A stretch of DNA of 64,000 nucleotides from DASQBT01 sp963782495 (GTDB lineage: Bacteria; Pseudomonadota; Gammaproteobacteria; Burkholderiales; Thiobacillaceae): NCBI GenBank assembly GCA_963782495.1, contig CAWAJU010000009.1:434001-498000 (forward strand), given 5' to 3'. Within the stretch, counting starts at the first letter, position 1; every line of letters begins with the position of its first letter. Of the stretch, positions 7,482-15,850 are shown one piece after another. The notes beneath the pieces are model-generated. The model saw nothing but the letters and a program-made list of their open reading frames with translations. It made no database searches and had not been told where the DNA came from. The translations under genes and the position numbers were made by a program.

Positions 7482-8330
7482 ATGCACACCACCCTGATCA
7501 GCACCGAGGAGCTCGCCGCCCACTTGGGCGACCCGCACTGGGTCATCATTGATTGCCGCTTCACCCTCAACGACCCGACAGTCGGCCGCAATGCCTTTCA
7601 AACGGCCCACATCCCCGGGGCGTTTTACGCCCACCTGGACGAGGATCTCGCCGGGCCCATCGGCGCGGGCACCGGGCGCCACCCCCTGCCCGATCCCAAG
7701 GTCTTGTCGGACAAGCTTTGCCGCTGGGGGGTGGGGATCAACAAGCAGGTGGTGGTGTACGACGACAGCTACGGCTCCATCGCGGCACGCCTGTGGTGGA
7801 TGATACGTTGGCTGGGCCACCCTTCGGTTGCGCTGATGGATGGCGGCTATCAGAAATGGGTGCGGGAAAAACGCCCCATCACGGCCGAGACCTGGGCCGC
7901 GCCCTCGCGCGGAGTATGCCCGTCGCTCCCGGAGCGCAGCCAATGGATCACCGCCGATCAGGTGGCCGCCAAGCTTGGACGAAGCGATTTCAAGCTGCTT
8001 GATGCGCGGCCGGAAATGCGTTTTTCTGGCGCGGTCGACACGATCGATCCGGTCGCCGGGCACGTGCCCGGCGCAATCAACTGGCCATTCGACGAGAACC
8101 TCGACATGGACGGAACCTTGCTCGCGCCCGAGGCCTTGCGCGAAATGTATCAGGCGCTGTTGGATGGCACGGCACCGGAACAGGTGGTGCACATGTGCGG
8201 TTCCGGCGTCACTGCATGCCTCAGCTTGCTGGCCATGGAAGTCGCCGGGCTGCCCGGTTCCAAGTTGTATGCCGGGTCGTGGAGCGAGTGGATCACCGAC
8301 GCGACGCGCCCGGTCGCCACAGGAGATTAA
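7482..8330 (+). CDS. Tandem-domain rhodanese (thiosulfate/3-mercaptopyruvate sulfurtransferase type)
   Basis: A 282-residue protein with two rhodanese domains, likely moving sulfane sulfur in the cytoplasm. The N-terminal domain is inactive-like (YDDSYGSIAARLWW replaces the cysteine loop). The C-terminal domain carries the active loop HMCGSGVTAC, of the form usual for SseA/TST enzymes. There is no signal peptide. It sits in the sulfur accessory cluster 4 nt before the next gene and probably feeds sulfur towards the TusA/DsrE/DsrC relay, by inference. The gap upstream is a repeat that reaches the ATG. Confidence 0.9.
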   Translation: MHTTLISTEELAAHLGDPHWVIIDCRFTLNDPTVGRNAFQTAHIPGAFYAHLDEDLAGPIGAGTGRHPLPDPKVLSDKLCRWGVGINKQVVVYDDSYGSIAARLWWMIRWLGHPSVALMDGGYQKWVREKRPITAETWAAPSRGVCPSLPERSQWITADQVAAKLGRSDFKLLDARPEMRFSGAVDTIDPVAGHVPGAINWPFDENLDMDGTLLAPEALREMYQALLDGTAPEQVVHMCGSGVTACLSLLAMEVAGLPGSKLYAGSWSEWITDATRPVATGD

Positions 8331-8333
8331 ACC

Positions 8334-8915
8334 ATGGCCATACGCGTCAAGACCCAGTGGCACAACGATGGGGACGAACCGCGCGGCCCCGAGGAAGTTG
8401 CCACCGCCATCGCTACCAACGTGTGGAAGTTGGCGGACCTGGGCGTGATCAACCTGTCCAAGGCCGACTACGACATCATCACGCCGCAGCGCGGTTTCAC
8501 CATCATCACCGAGTTCATTGCGTTCCTCGTGCACATGACCGACCGGCTGGTATATGGCCGGCTCGACGATGAAGACCGGGCCGCCCTGATCAGGGCCATG
8601 GTAATTCGCCTGGCGGAAATCATGGAAGGCAACATCCATTCCGTGCTCGGCGACCATGATCACCCCTATCAGCAGGCCTTTATCGACAAGGTCAACCAGC
8701 GCATTGCCGATTATTCCACCTTCGAATTCCCCAATAATGAGCCAGGCTATGTGGAGCTGCGCTATTTGGGCAATGCCATGCGGGACATCATGGAGGGTTC
8801 GGACCAACCCTGGATCGTCGACCAGGTGCGGGAGATCGAGGTGCCGATCATGATGAAAGACATGAAGAAGACCATCGACGGCTTCTTCCCGACCGCCGGA
8901 AACGAAGCAACGTGA
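8334..8915 (+). CDS. Conserved protein of unknown function in sulfur cluster
   Basis: A 193-residue soluble, mostly helical protein that I do not recognise. Visible features are a long central segment with acidic and basic clusters (LVYGRLDDEDRAALIRAMVI), a His/Asp-rich stretch (NIHSVLGDHDHPYQQAF) that could bind metal, and a C-terminal MMKDMKKTIDGFFP. It overlaps the next gene by 4 nt and follows the rhodanese by 4 nt, so it belongs to the same operon. Its role probably relates to the dioxygenase and reductase downstream. Confidence 0.75.
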   Translation: MAIRVKTQWHNDGDEPRGPEEVATAIATNVWKLADLGVINLSKADYDIITPQRGFTIITEFIAFLVHMTDRLVYGRLDDEDRAALIRAMVIRLAEIMEGNIHSVLGDHDHPYQQAFIDKVNQRIADYSTFEFPNNEPGYVELRYLGNAMRDIMEGSDQPWIVDQVREIEVPIMMKDMKKTIDGFFPTAGNEAT

Positions 8916-9799
8916 TCCCTCGCGGCAGCCCCTTTCATCCGGACAACGCCGCCGGCTACCGGACCTGGCGCGCAGCCAAACTGTCGGGCTATCCGCGGTC
9001 CGCCGGTGAGTTGATCGTCGAAGTGGCAAACCCCAAGGCCCTTGCCGCGGTCGAGCATGAAGCCTTGTTGGCGCGCTGCCGCAAGGCCAACATGGCGATC
9101 TATGCCACCAATCGGGGCAACGCACGGGACAAGACCATACTTCTCGATATGGGGCGGCAGTTCGGGTTGAACCGGCTGGACGCGAATTATTTGTCGGATG
9201 AAGATGCGGTCAGCACCCTGACAGTCGCCGAAAAAGGCCATGTGAAGGGCGAATTCATCCCCTATACCAATCGTCCCATACGCTGGCACACGGACGGCTA
9301 CTACAACATTCCCGACCGGCGCATTCGCGGCATGAGCCTGCACTGCGTGCAGCCGGCGCCATCCGGCGGCGAAAATGCCCTGCTCGACCACGAGATCGCC
9401 TATCTGCTGCTGCGCGACGAAAACCCTGAATACATCCGCGCCCTGATCCGCGAGGATGTCATGACCATCCCGCCACGGGAAGACGAATCCGGTGTCGCCC
9501 GTGCCGCCGAAACCGGCCCCGTATTCGATATGCTCGAAGGCGGCCAGCTCTACATGCGCTATACGGCGCGGACCAAGAGTATTGTCTGGAAACAGGATGA
9601 GGCGGCCCAGACCGCCCTGGCCGCGCTTCAGCGCATACTTGCCGACGGGTCACCCTATGTGTTCAAGAGCCGTCTTGACGCCGGCATGGGCCTGTTGTGC
9701 AACAACGTGCTGCACGACCGCACCGGCTATGTTGACGATCCGAGCGCTCCGCGCATGCTTTACCGAGCGCGCTACATCGATCGCATCAGCGGGACCTGA
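8912..9799 (+). CDS. TauD/TfdA-like Fe(II)/2-oxoglutarate-type dioxygenase
   Basis: A 295-residue protein starting at GTG 8912, which overlaps the previous stop. The iron-binding facial triad is visible: H and D in RWHTDGYYN (HxD) and a distal His in NNVLHDRTGY, and RMLYRARYID supplies the conserved C-terminal Arg. Family members hydroxylate sulfonates, alkyl compounds and others using oxygen. The substrate here is unknown. Its placement next to a ferredoxin-reductase fusion suggests oxygenase chemistry in sulfur metabolism, or O2-dependent sensing. Confidence 0.82.
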   Translation: MIPRGSPFHPDNAAGYRTWRAAKLSGYPRSAGELIVEVANPKALAAVEHEALLARCRKANMAIYATNRGNARDKTILLDMGRQFGLNRLDANYLSDEDAVSTLTVAEKGHVKGEFIPYTNRPIRWHTDGYYNIPDRRIRGMSLHCVQPAPSGGENALLDHEIAYLLLRDENPEYIRALIREDVMTIPPREDESGVARAAETGPVFDMLEGGQLYMRYTARTKSIVWKQDEAAQTALAALQRILADGSPYVFKSRLDAGMGLLCNNVLHDRTGYVDDPSAPRMLYRARYIDRISGT

Positions 9800-9855
9800 A
9801 TTGAAATTGTTCCCGACGCCGACAATGGTGCGATCATAGGCGACTGGAGGAGGCC

Positions 9856-11334
9856 ATGCCACAACTGCTCGCCCTTTCCCGCGCTGCCCGTCTGGTAGGC
9901 GTACCGCGCGCTGCCCTGCAAAAGCGGATTCAGGAGGGCAGCCTGCACTCTTATGAGGGAATGATTTCGACCGAAGAACTTCTGCAAGCTTATCCGGAAG
10001 CCCGCCTGGAAGACTCGGGCCTGCTGGAAAAAACCACCCAGATCAAACAGGAGGCATTCGGTCGCCGGGTGCGCGATCGCTTGCTGCCGCCCAAGGAAGT
10101 GCTGGCCGAGCGCCTGTTTGAACAAAGCCGTGAACTGGCAGACGTCAAGACCCACCTCAAGCGCTATCATTCCCTGGTCATCGCCATGCAGGGCCAACTA
10201 CAGGAAATGTCCCGACGTGCACCGGACGATGCCGAACGCAAAACCCTGGCTGCGCTGGACGACTGGATCGAACAACAGTTGCAAACCGTGCTGGATACCC
10301 AGGCCCCCAGCGCCCTCGCAATCATGGATGATATGCTGCGAGTCATGAGTGCTCACGTTACCATCCAGCCCAGCCGCCATGACTTTTTTGTCGAGGGCAC
10401 CGACACCCTGCTCGAGGCCGCCCTCAAGTCCGGTCTCGCCCTGAACTACGGCTGCAGCAGCGGCAATTGCGGTCTTTGCAAGGCCCGCGTTGTGGATGGC
10501 CAGGTGCTCAAGACCCGCCATCACGACTATGTTCTGTCGGAAGCCGAAAAGCAGCAGGGCTATTGCCTGATGTGCAGCTACACCGCTGTTTCCGACCTTA
10601 CCCTGGAAGCCCTCGAAGCAAATTCAGCCAAGGATATTCCGTCCCAGGAACTGGCGGCCCGCATCAAGTCCGTATCGCTGTTGGCGCCAGACATGATGCT
10701 GTTGCATCTGCAAACGCCGCGTTCCCACCGCCTGCGCTTTCTCGCCGGGCAAACTGTCACTCTGGGTCTGCCCGGGGCCGGCAGCGCGGAATTTCCCATC
10801 ACTACCTGCCCGTGCGACGACCGCAATTTGCAATTTCACATCGAGCGCGGCCAAGGCGGCGCATTTGGCGAAAAGGTGTTTGCCGGCATGAGCAATACCG
10901 AGAGCATCAGCGTGTTCGGGCCTTGGGGAGATTACGACTACAAGGAGGACGGACAGCATGAGACGCTGTTTCTGGCCTTCGGAAGGGGCTTTGGTCTGAT
11001 AAAGAGTCTGATCGAACATACCATGGCGCGCGAATCGGCCGATGATATGCTCCTCGTCTGGGCCGGTTATCCGCCCAATGGCCACTACATGTTCAACCTG
11101 TGCCGGTCCTGGACCGACGCCCTGGACAACTTCCGTTTTGTCCCGGTGACCGTAGCCGGGCAGAATCCCGTCGTGGAAGCAGCCTGGACTGTGGACAAAC
11201 TGCTCGCCGATCATCCGGAGACCCGCGACTACGACATTTACCTGGCCGGGCCTGACGTCTACGTTGGACCTGCCGCAGAAAAACTCAAGGCTGCCGGCAT
11301 CAGCGAACAACAACTGGTTGCGCTGGCGGTCTAG
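9856..11334 (+). CDS. HTH-like / [2Fe-2S] ferredoxin / flavin reductase fusion protein
   Basis: A 492-residue multidomain protein. Residues 1-50 resemble a MerR/excisionase-type helix-turn-helix (LSRAARLVGVPRAALQKRIQEG). Residues 50-150 are helical and probably form a coiled coil. Residues about 165-255 are a plant-type ferredoxin with Cys200, Cys205, Cys208 and Cys237 (C-x4-C-x2-C-x28-C). Residues about 260-492 are a ferredoxin-NADP reductase-like FAD/NAD module. It could pass electrons from NAD(P)H to the adjacent dioxygenase, or act as a redox-sensing regulator. The N-terminal DNA-binding-like module on an oxidoreductase is unusual. Confidence 0.85.
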   Translation: MPQLLALSRAARLVGVPRAALQKRIQEGSLHSYEGMISTEELLQAYPEARLEDSGLLEKTTQIKQEAFGRRVRDRLLPPKEVLAERLFEQSRELADVKTHLKRYHSLVIAMQGQLQEMSRRAPDDAERKTLAALDDWIEQQLQTVLDTQAPSALAIMDDMLRVMSAHVTIQPSRHDFFVEGTDTLLEAALKSGLALNYGCSSGNCGLCKARVVDGQVLKTRHHDYVLSEAEKQQGYCLMCSYTAVSDLTLEALEANSAKDIPSQELAARIKSVSLLAPDMMLLHLQTPRSHRLRFLAGQTVTLGLPGAGSAEFPITTCPCDDRNLQFHIERGQGGAFGEKVFAGMSNTESISVFGPWGDYDYKEDGQHETLFLAFGRGFGLIKSLIEHTMARESADDMLLVWAGYPPNGHYMFNLCRSWTDALDNFRFVPVTVAGQNPVVEAAWTVDKLLADHPETRDYDIYLAGPDVYVGPAAEKLKAAGISEQQLVALAV

Positions 11335-11361
11335 TCCGGCGCATTTCACTTTAGGAATATC

Positions 11362-11652
11362 ATGGCTGACGATATCAACGAACCGAACAACGAGCGCCGC
11401 ATTCTGCGAGCGATGCGCAAAACCCTGACCAGCGTGATCAAGGACGCCACTCCGCGCCCCGACATGCCCGGCTTTCTTTCAGACAACACTGTGGAACAGA
11501 TTCGCGATTGTCTGGGCATCATCTCCCTGCGCGAAAAGGAACTGGCGGAGGCACTCGAACTCACACCTGCCAAGCCTATGTATCCTGACCAGGAGCGCAC
11601 CGTCAAACAAGTTCAGATCAAGACGCCGGGCAAGAGTGACGGCAAGCACTGA
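11362..11652 (+). CDS. Hypothetical 96-aa protein
   Basis: A small soluble, highly charged, mostly helical protein (NNERRILRAMRKTLTSVIKD, then VEQIRDCLGIISLREKELAEAL, then a Lys-rich tail). I do not recognise a family. It follows the oxidoreductase fusion by 27 nt with an AGGAATATC ribosome site just before the ATG, so it is likely co-transcribed with the accessory cluster. Confidence 0.7.
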   Translation: MADDINEPNNERRILRAMRKTLTSVIKDATPRPDMPGFLSDNTVEQIRDCLGIISLREKELAEALELTPAKPMYPDQERTVKQVQIKTPGKSDGKH

Positions 11653-11718
11653 GCCCGCTCAGACCGGGCGCGAACAACGTGTCAACGCATACACCGATCA
11701 TCTTTTAGGTATACAAAC

Positions 11719-12114
11719 ATGAGCCAATTCGGATTTGATGTACAGACAGCCGGCCCGTTCGCGGCGGCAGTGGACAAAGTGACGGCGGCCTTGAAGAGCG
11801 AAGGTTTCGGCGTGCTGACCGACATCGACGTGCAGGCGACCTTGAAAGCCAAGCTCAATGTGGAAGGTCGGCCGTACCGCATCCTGGGCGCCTGCAATCC
11901 CCCTCTGGCTCACCAGGCCTTGAGTGCTGACGCCGACGTGGGCCTGCTGTTGCCTTGCAACGTGGTGGTGCGGGAGGAGGTGGACGGCAAGATCACAGTT
12001 TCCTTCCTCGACCCGGATGTGATGGTAAAGCTGGTGGACCATCCCGAGATTCACAAAGTGGCGGTCGAGGCGAAGGCCCGCCTGCTGCGTGTAAGAGACA
12101 GCCTGGCGGGTTGA
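11719..12114 (+). CDS. DUF302 family protein
   Basis: A 131-residue cytoplasmic protein of the DUF302 family. The hallmark pattern is visible: FGVLTDIDVQATLKAKL, then YRILGACNPPLAHQAL, then GLLLPCNVVVRE and ISFLDPDVMVKL-like sequence. DUF302 proteins recur beside sulfur-oxidation genes and metal or redox genes, but their biochemical role is not settled. The two cysteines (GACNPP, LPCNVVV) are conserved in the family. It ends the compact part of the rightward cluster. Confidence 0.88.
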   Translation: MSQFGFDVQTAGPFAAAVDKVTAALKSEGFGVLTDIDVQATLKAKLNVEGRPYRILGACNPPLAHQALSADADVGLLLPCNVVVREEVDGKITVSFLDPDVMVKLVDHPEIHKVAVEAKARLLRVRDSLAG

Positions 12115-12141
12115 GGCACAGATAGCGGGCGCGCTGCGTGT

Positions 12142-13122
12142 ATGAAGCTGGTTGAAATCATCGCCGACGAAGGCAGCGCGGATACCATCCAGGCGATTTC
12201 GGTTAACTGCAAGGCCTACGACTTTCGTCCCGGGCAGGTCGGGGCGGATGGCTTACAGGCCATGCGGTTGCTGGTGGCCAATGATCAGGTGCAGAAGGTA
12301 CTGGACGCCTCGCAGAACGTGCTGGGCGCCCAACCCTCGGCCCGTGTTCTGGTCATACCTGTAGAGGCAACGCTGCCTCTTCCGACAGAGGAGGAAAGCC
12401 GCAAGGAGAACTCGGCCGCGGCGATACGTGAAGCCTTGTATAGTGAAGTGGCAAAAAATGCCCAGCTCAACCTGAATTTTGTCGTTCTCGTCGTCCTCTC
12501 GACCATCGTTGCAGCCATCGGGCTGATCGAAAGCAACGTGGCGGTCATCATAGGAGCAATGGTCATCGCACCGCTGCTCGGTCCTAACCTCGCTCTCGGA
12601 CTGGGCACTGCATTGGGTGATTTAAACCTGATGCGACGTGCGTTGCTCGTGACCACCGTCGGAGTAGGTATGGCCATTGCCCTGTCGGTGGCGATAGGCC
12701 TGATCTGGCCATTCCCCCTCACCAGCCCCGAATTACTTGCGCGTACCGACGCAGGCCTGGACTCGGTGGCACTGGCTCTAGCTTCCGGAGCAGCGGCTGC
12801 GCTTTCGGTAACTTCCGGCCTGTCCAGTGTGCTTGTCGGCGTGATGGTCGCCGTCGCGCTGCTTCCCCCCGCTGCTGCGCTCGGCCTGATGCTTGGTCAC
12901 GGTCAAGTCGAACTGGCAGTCGGAGCAACGCTGCTGCTGGCCATCAACCTGGTGTGCGTCAATCTGGCAAGCAAACTGGTGTTCCTGGTCAAAGGCATAC
13001 GCCCGCGAACCTGGTGGGAAAAGGAAAAAGCCAAACGCGCCATGGCCGCATACCTGATTGTCTGGGTCCTGACGCTCGCCATTCTCCTGTTCGCCCTATA
13101 CGTCCGCGGGCTCGATCGCTAG
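12142..13122 (+). CDS. DUF389/TIGR00341 family membrane protein
   Basis: A 326-residue protein. It has a soluble N-terminal region of about 110 residues with a ferredoxin-like pattern (MKLVEIIADEGSADTIQAI). About six to seven membrane helices follow, rich in Gly and Ala, including the motif IESNVAVIIGAMVIAPLLGPNLALGLG. This matches the DUF389 family, whose function is unknown. It ends convergently with ybaB, with stops overlapping by 4 bp. Confidence 0.88.
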   Translation: MKLVEIIADEGSADTIQAISVNCKAYDFRPGQVGADGLQAMRLLVANDQVQKVLDASQNVLGAQPSARVLVIPVEATLPLPTEEESRKENSAAAIREALYSEVAKNAQLNLNFVVLVVLSTIVAAIGLIESNVAVIIGAMVIAPLLGPNLALGLGTALGDLNLMRRALLVTTVGVGMAIALSVAIGLIWPFPLTSPELLARTDAGLDSVALALASGAAAALSVTSGLSSVLVGVMVAVALLPPAAALGLMLGHGQVELAVGATLLLAINLVCVNLASKLVFLVKGIRPRTWWEKEKAKRAMAAYLIVWVLTLAILLFALYVRGLDR

Positions 13123-13442
13123 AACGGCATCTTGAATCCGGGCGGCAACGGCAGGCCCTGAGTCAGGCCACCCAGCTTTTCCTGCGAGGTCGCTTCAGCC
13201 TTGCGGATCGCATCGTTCATTGCAGCGGCAATCAGGTCTTCCAGCATTTCCTTGTCATCCATGGCGCTCGGGTCGATGCTGACTCTGCGCACGTCGTTGC
13301 GGCAGGTGACGACCACCTTGACCATGCCGGCGCCGGCCTGGCCCTCCACTTCGATGTCGGCCAACTGGGCCTGCGCCTTTTGCATATTGTCCTGCATCTG
13401 CTGGACCTGCTTCATCAGATTGCCGATTCCGCCTTTGATCAT
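13119..13442 (-). CDS. ybaB: YbaB/EbfC nucleoid-associated protein
   Basis: A 107-residue YbaB/EbfC-family DNA-binding protein. The N-terminal amphipathic helix MIKGGIGNLMKQVQQMQDNM, the strand VEGQAGAGMVKVVVTCRNDV and the C-terminal helix before GLPLPPGFKMPF are typical. The ATG at 13442 has GGAGAC upstream. As in many bacteria it follows dnaX in one leftward unit. Confidence 0.95.
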   Translation of the reverse strand: MIKGGIGNLMKQVQQMQDNMQKAQAQLADIEVEGQAGAGMVKVVVTCRNDVRRVSIDPSAMDDKEMLEDLIAAAMNDAIRKAEATSQEKLGGLTQGLPLPPGFKMPF

Positions 13443-13479
13443 GATATGTCTCCGTAAAAGTCAGCGCCGCGCGCTACCA

Positions 13480-15123
13480 TCATTTTGAATGATGCGCGTC
13501 GCCAGGGTCGGCGGGCTTGATGGAAGCCTCGATGACCGTTGCGTCAAACTCATCCACCAGTTCACGAATGAATGGGTCGCTTTCAATCGCCGCCACGGCT
13601 TCGCTGTGCCGGCGGCTCTTTTCCCGATTGCGTATCTCCACCGGGGATAGCCCCTGGGTGCCACCGAGCTCGATTCGGACGTCCAGGTCATTACCCAACT
13701 GATCTTTGAGGGCAGCGACGAACTTGTCTTGAAAAGCTTTCTCGGCCAGGTGTTTATGTACCGGGTCCAGGGCGAATACCATCTTGCCCGGCTCGCGGCG
13801 AACCAGTTCGCAATGATCCGCCAGCATGCGAGCCATGCCGCCCAGGTTGAGGCTGGCGACCAGTTGGTGCCAGTCACCTTCAGGCATCGCTGCGGCAGAC
13901 GCTAGTCTTGCGGGAGAATTGGCTGCTTGCTGCGGCTGGTCATTGTCTGCAGCTGGTCCTTTCGCGGGCGCAACAGCAGGGCCTGCACGGGACGGCAGCG
14001 GCGCAAGCTCAGTCGCCGGAACAAACGCCAACATGCGCAGCAGAGTCATGCGAAAGCCGGAGATCTCGTCCGGCGCAAACGGCAGATCCTTGCGGCCGTT
14101 GAGCACGATCTGGTAATAGAGCTGCACCGCCTCCCGGTCCAGTCCTTGTGCCAGCTCGCGGATGCGCAACGCATCGGCGTCATCTTCCCGGGAAGCTTCC
14201 GGTGCCAGTTGCACCTGGGCAATTCGGGTCAGCAAGGCGCCCAGGTCCTGCAGGATGCCGTCGAAAGAGAAGCCCTGGGCAGCCAGGTCCTCTGCCAAGT
14301 TCATCAGTTGGGTGGATTTCCCGGCCGCCAGCGCCTCGATCAGGGCAAACAGATGTTCGCTGCCGACGCTGCCCAGCATGGCTTCCACGGCCAGGGCTTC
14401 GAGTTTGCCCGAGCCGTAGGCGATGGCCTGGTCGGCGAGCGACAGCGCGTCGCGCATTGAACCATTTGCCGCGCGCGCGAGCTGCATGAGCGCGAGCGGT
14501 TCGGCAGGCACGTTTTCCTTTGCCAGCACCTCACCGAGATGGGACGCCACCAATTGCACCGGCATGGGCTTGAGATTGAACTGCAGGCAGCGCGACAGCA
14601 CCGTGACCGGAATCTTCTGCGGGTCGGTGGTGGCGAGGATGAACTTGATGTGTGCCGGCGGTTCTTCCAGGGTCTTCAGCATGGAATTGAAGGCCGGTTT
14701 GGACAGCATGTGCACTTCGTCAATAATGTAGACCTTGTAGCGCCCGACCGTGGGCGCGTACTGGGCGTTGTCCAGTACCTCGCGCATGTTATCCACGCCG
14801 GTGTTCGAAGCGGCATCGAGTTCGAGCAGATCGACAAAGCGACCGGCATCGATCTGCGTGCAAGCGGAGCAAACGCCGCAGGGCGTGGCGCTGACGCCGG
14901 CTTCGCAATTGAGGCACTTGGCGATAATGCGGGCCAGCGTGGTCTTGCCCACCCCGCGGGTGCCGGTAAACAGATAGGCGTGATGCAAACGACCCTGGGT
15001 GAGCGCGTTGGACAGCGCCTGGACCACATGCTCCTGGCCCTTCAGATCGGCAAAGCTGCGCGGCCGCCACTTGCGCGCAAGAGCCAAGGCCGCCTGGGAA
15101 GTTTCGCCGAATAAATCACTCAT
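13480..15123 (-). CDS. dnaX: DNA polymerase III subunits gamma/tau
   Basis: Clamp-loader ATPase of 547 residues. It shows Walker A (GTRGVGKTTLARIIAKCLNC), zinc-finger cysteines (CEAGVSATPCGVCSAC), Walker B (YIIDEVHML) and sensor/SRC (VLSRCLQF). The C-terminal region, from about residue 370, has a low-complexity Pro/Ala linker and then the tau-type domain that binds the polymerase alpha subunit. The protein is shorter than in E. coli, mainly in the linker. I did not identify a convincing programmed-frameshift site for a separate gamma form. Confidence 0.97.
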   Translation of the reverse strand: MSDLFGETSQAALALARKWRPRSFADLKGQEHVVQALSNALTQGRLHHAYLFTGTRGVGKTTLARIIAKCLNCEAGVSATPCGVCSACTQIDAGRFVDLLELDAASNTGVDNMREVLDNAQYAPTVGRYKVYIIDEVHMLSKPAFNSMLKTLEEPPAHIKFILATTDPQKIPVTVLSRCLQFNLKPMPVQLVASHLGEVLAKENVPAEPLALMQLARAANGSMRDALSLADQAIAYGSGKLEALAVEAMLGSVGSEHLFALIEALAAGKSTQLMNLAEDLAAQGFSFDGILQDLGALLTRIAQVQLAPEASREDDADALRIRELAQGLDREAVQLYYQIVLNGRKDLPFAPDEISGFRMTLLRMLAFVPATELAPLPSRAGPAVAPAKGPAADNDQPQQAANSPARLASAAAMPEGDWHQLVASLNLGGMARMLADHCELVRREPGKMVFALDPVHKHLAEKAFQDKFVAALKDQLGNDLDVRIELGGTQGLSPVEIRNREKSRRHSEAVAAIESDPFIRELVDEFDATVIEASIKPADPGDAHHSK

Positions 15124-15178
15124 GGCTGGATTTTAACAGACCAACATCGCAGTCCCGGAGCAATCAAACCGCCTGGTG

Positions 15179-15709
15179 CTAGAACTCCCAGGCGAAGCGG
15201 ATTTGCTGGAAGTTGATCCCATCGTTGGGACGCTTGATGTCGGCATTGGATACATGCTGAAAGCGATAGCCAAGGTCGAACTGTGCACGATCACCAAACA
15301 GAATGCCTGCGCCCAGGTGATCGCCGAACTGGAATGCGCTGCCCATGTCGCGCCTGGTGTTGACATGGGTGTGATCGATGAAATGCGCCCCGATTGCGCC
15401 ATCGAAATAGGGCCGGATGCCGGTACTTGCTCGATTGCGAAATCGAAATACCGGCGTCAGGCCAAAGTCCCAGATATCCTGGCCGCCCGCTGCGGAGCTG
15501 CGCCAGCGGCCGATCGATGCCTCCCAGTAGCCGGTGAGGTACCAAGTACCACCGGTAAACCACTGGCTCTCCCAGGGTCTGACATAACTGACCTGACCCG
15601 TGTCGGTCGCATCGCCATGCCCCGCCTGGACGGCAATACTGTCTGCTGCGCGGGCATTGAGTGAAATTCCCGCGCTCATCAGCAGCAAAGACAACACCAA
15701 TCTGTTCAT
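15179..15709 (-). CDS. pagL: PagL-type lipid A 3-O-deacylase
   Basis: A 176-residue outer-membrane beta-barrel with a cleaved signal peptide (MNRLVLSLLLMSAGISLNARA). The active-site region FQHVSNADI followed by PNDGIN matches PagL, whose His and Ser act with a Glu. The chain ends in Phe (FAWEF), as usual for barrel insertion. It would remove the 3-linked acyl chain from lipid A and so change envelope properties. It lies between dnaX and the 4.5S RNA gene. Confidence 0.9.
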   Translation of the reverse strand: MNRLVLSLLLMSAGISLNARAADSIAVQAGHGDATDTGQVSYVRPWESQWFTGGTWYLTGYWEASIGRWRSSAAGGQDIWDFGLTPVFRFRNRASTGIRPYFDGAIGAHFIDHTHVNTRRDMGSAFQFGDHLGAGILFGDRAQFDLGYRFQHVSNADIKRPNDGINFQQIRFAWEF

Positions 15710-15740
15710 GTTTGACGCTTAGGACCAAGCAAGATAGGGT

Positions 15741-15836
15741 GGCGAGCCTTGACCCCGGCACTGGTAACGATCCGCTGTGGCTGCTTCCTTCCGGACCTGA
15801 CCAGGTTCACGGGGCTGCCATGCGGGGAGGCCCGCC
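15741..15836 (-). ncRNA. ffs: Bacterial SRP RNA (4.5S RNA)
   Basis: The reverse strand carries the conserved 4.5S core CAGGTCCGGAAGGAAGCAGC (near 15780-15805) with the GGAA tetraloop. The ends pair perfectly over 9 bp (GGCGGGCCU with AGGCUCGCC), and an inner CCCCG/CGGGG helix follows, giving a hairpin of about 96 nt. The RNA binds Ffh for cotranslational membrane targeting. Confidence 0.95.
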
Positions 15837-15850
15837 GCCGCTATTCTATC

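Noticed and set aside
7356..9125. Reverse 589-aa frame
   Set aside because: It covers the rhodanese and 193-aa genes in antisense. Long antisense frames are common at this GC content.
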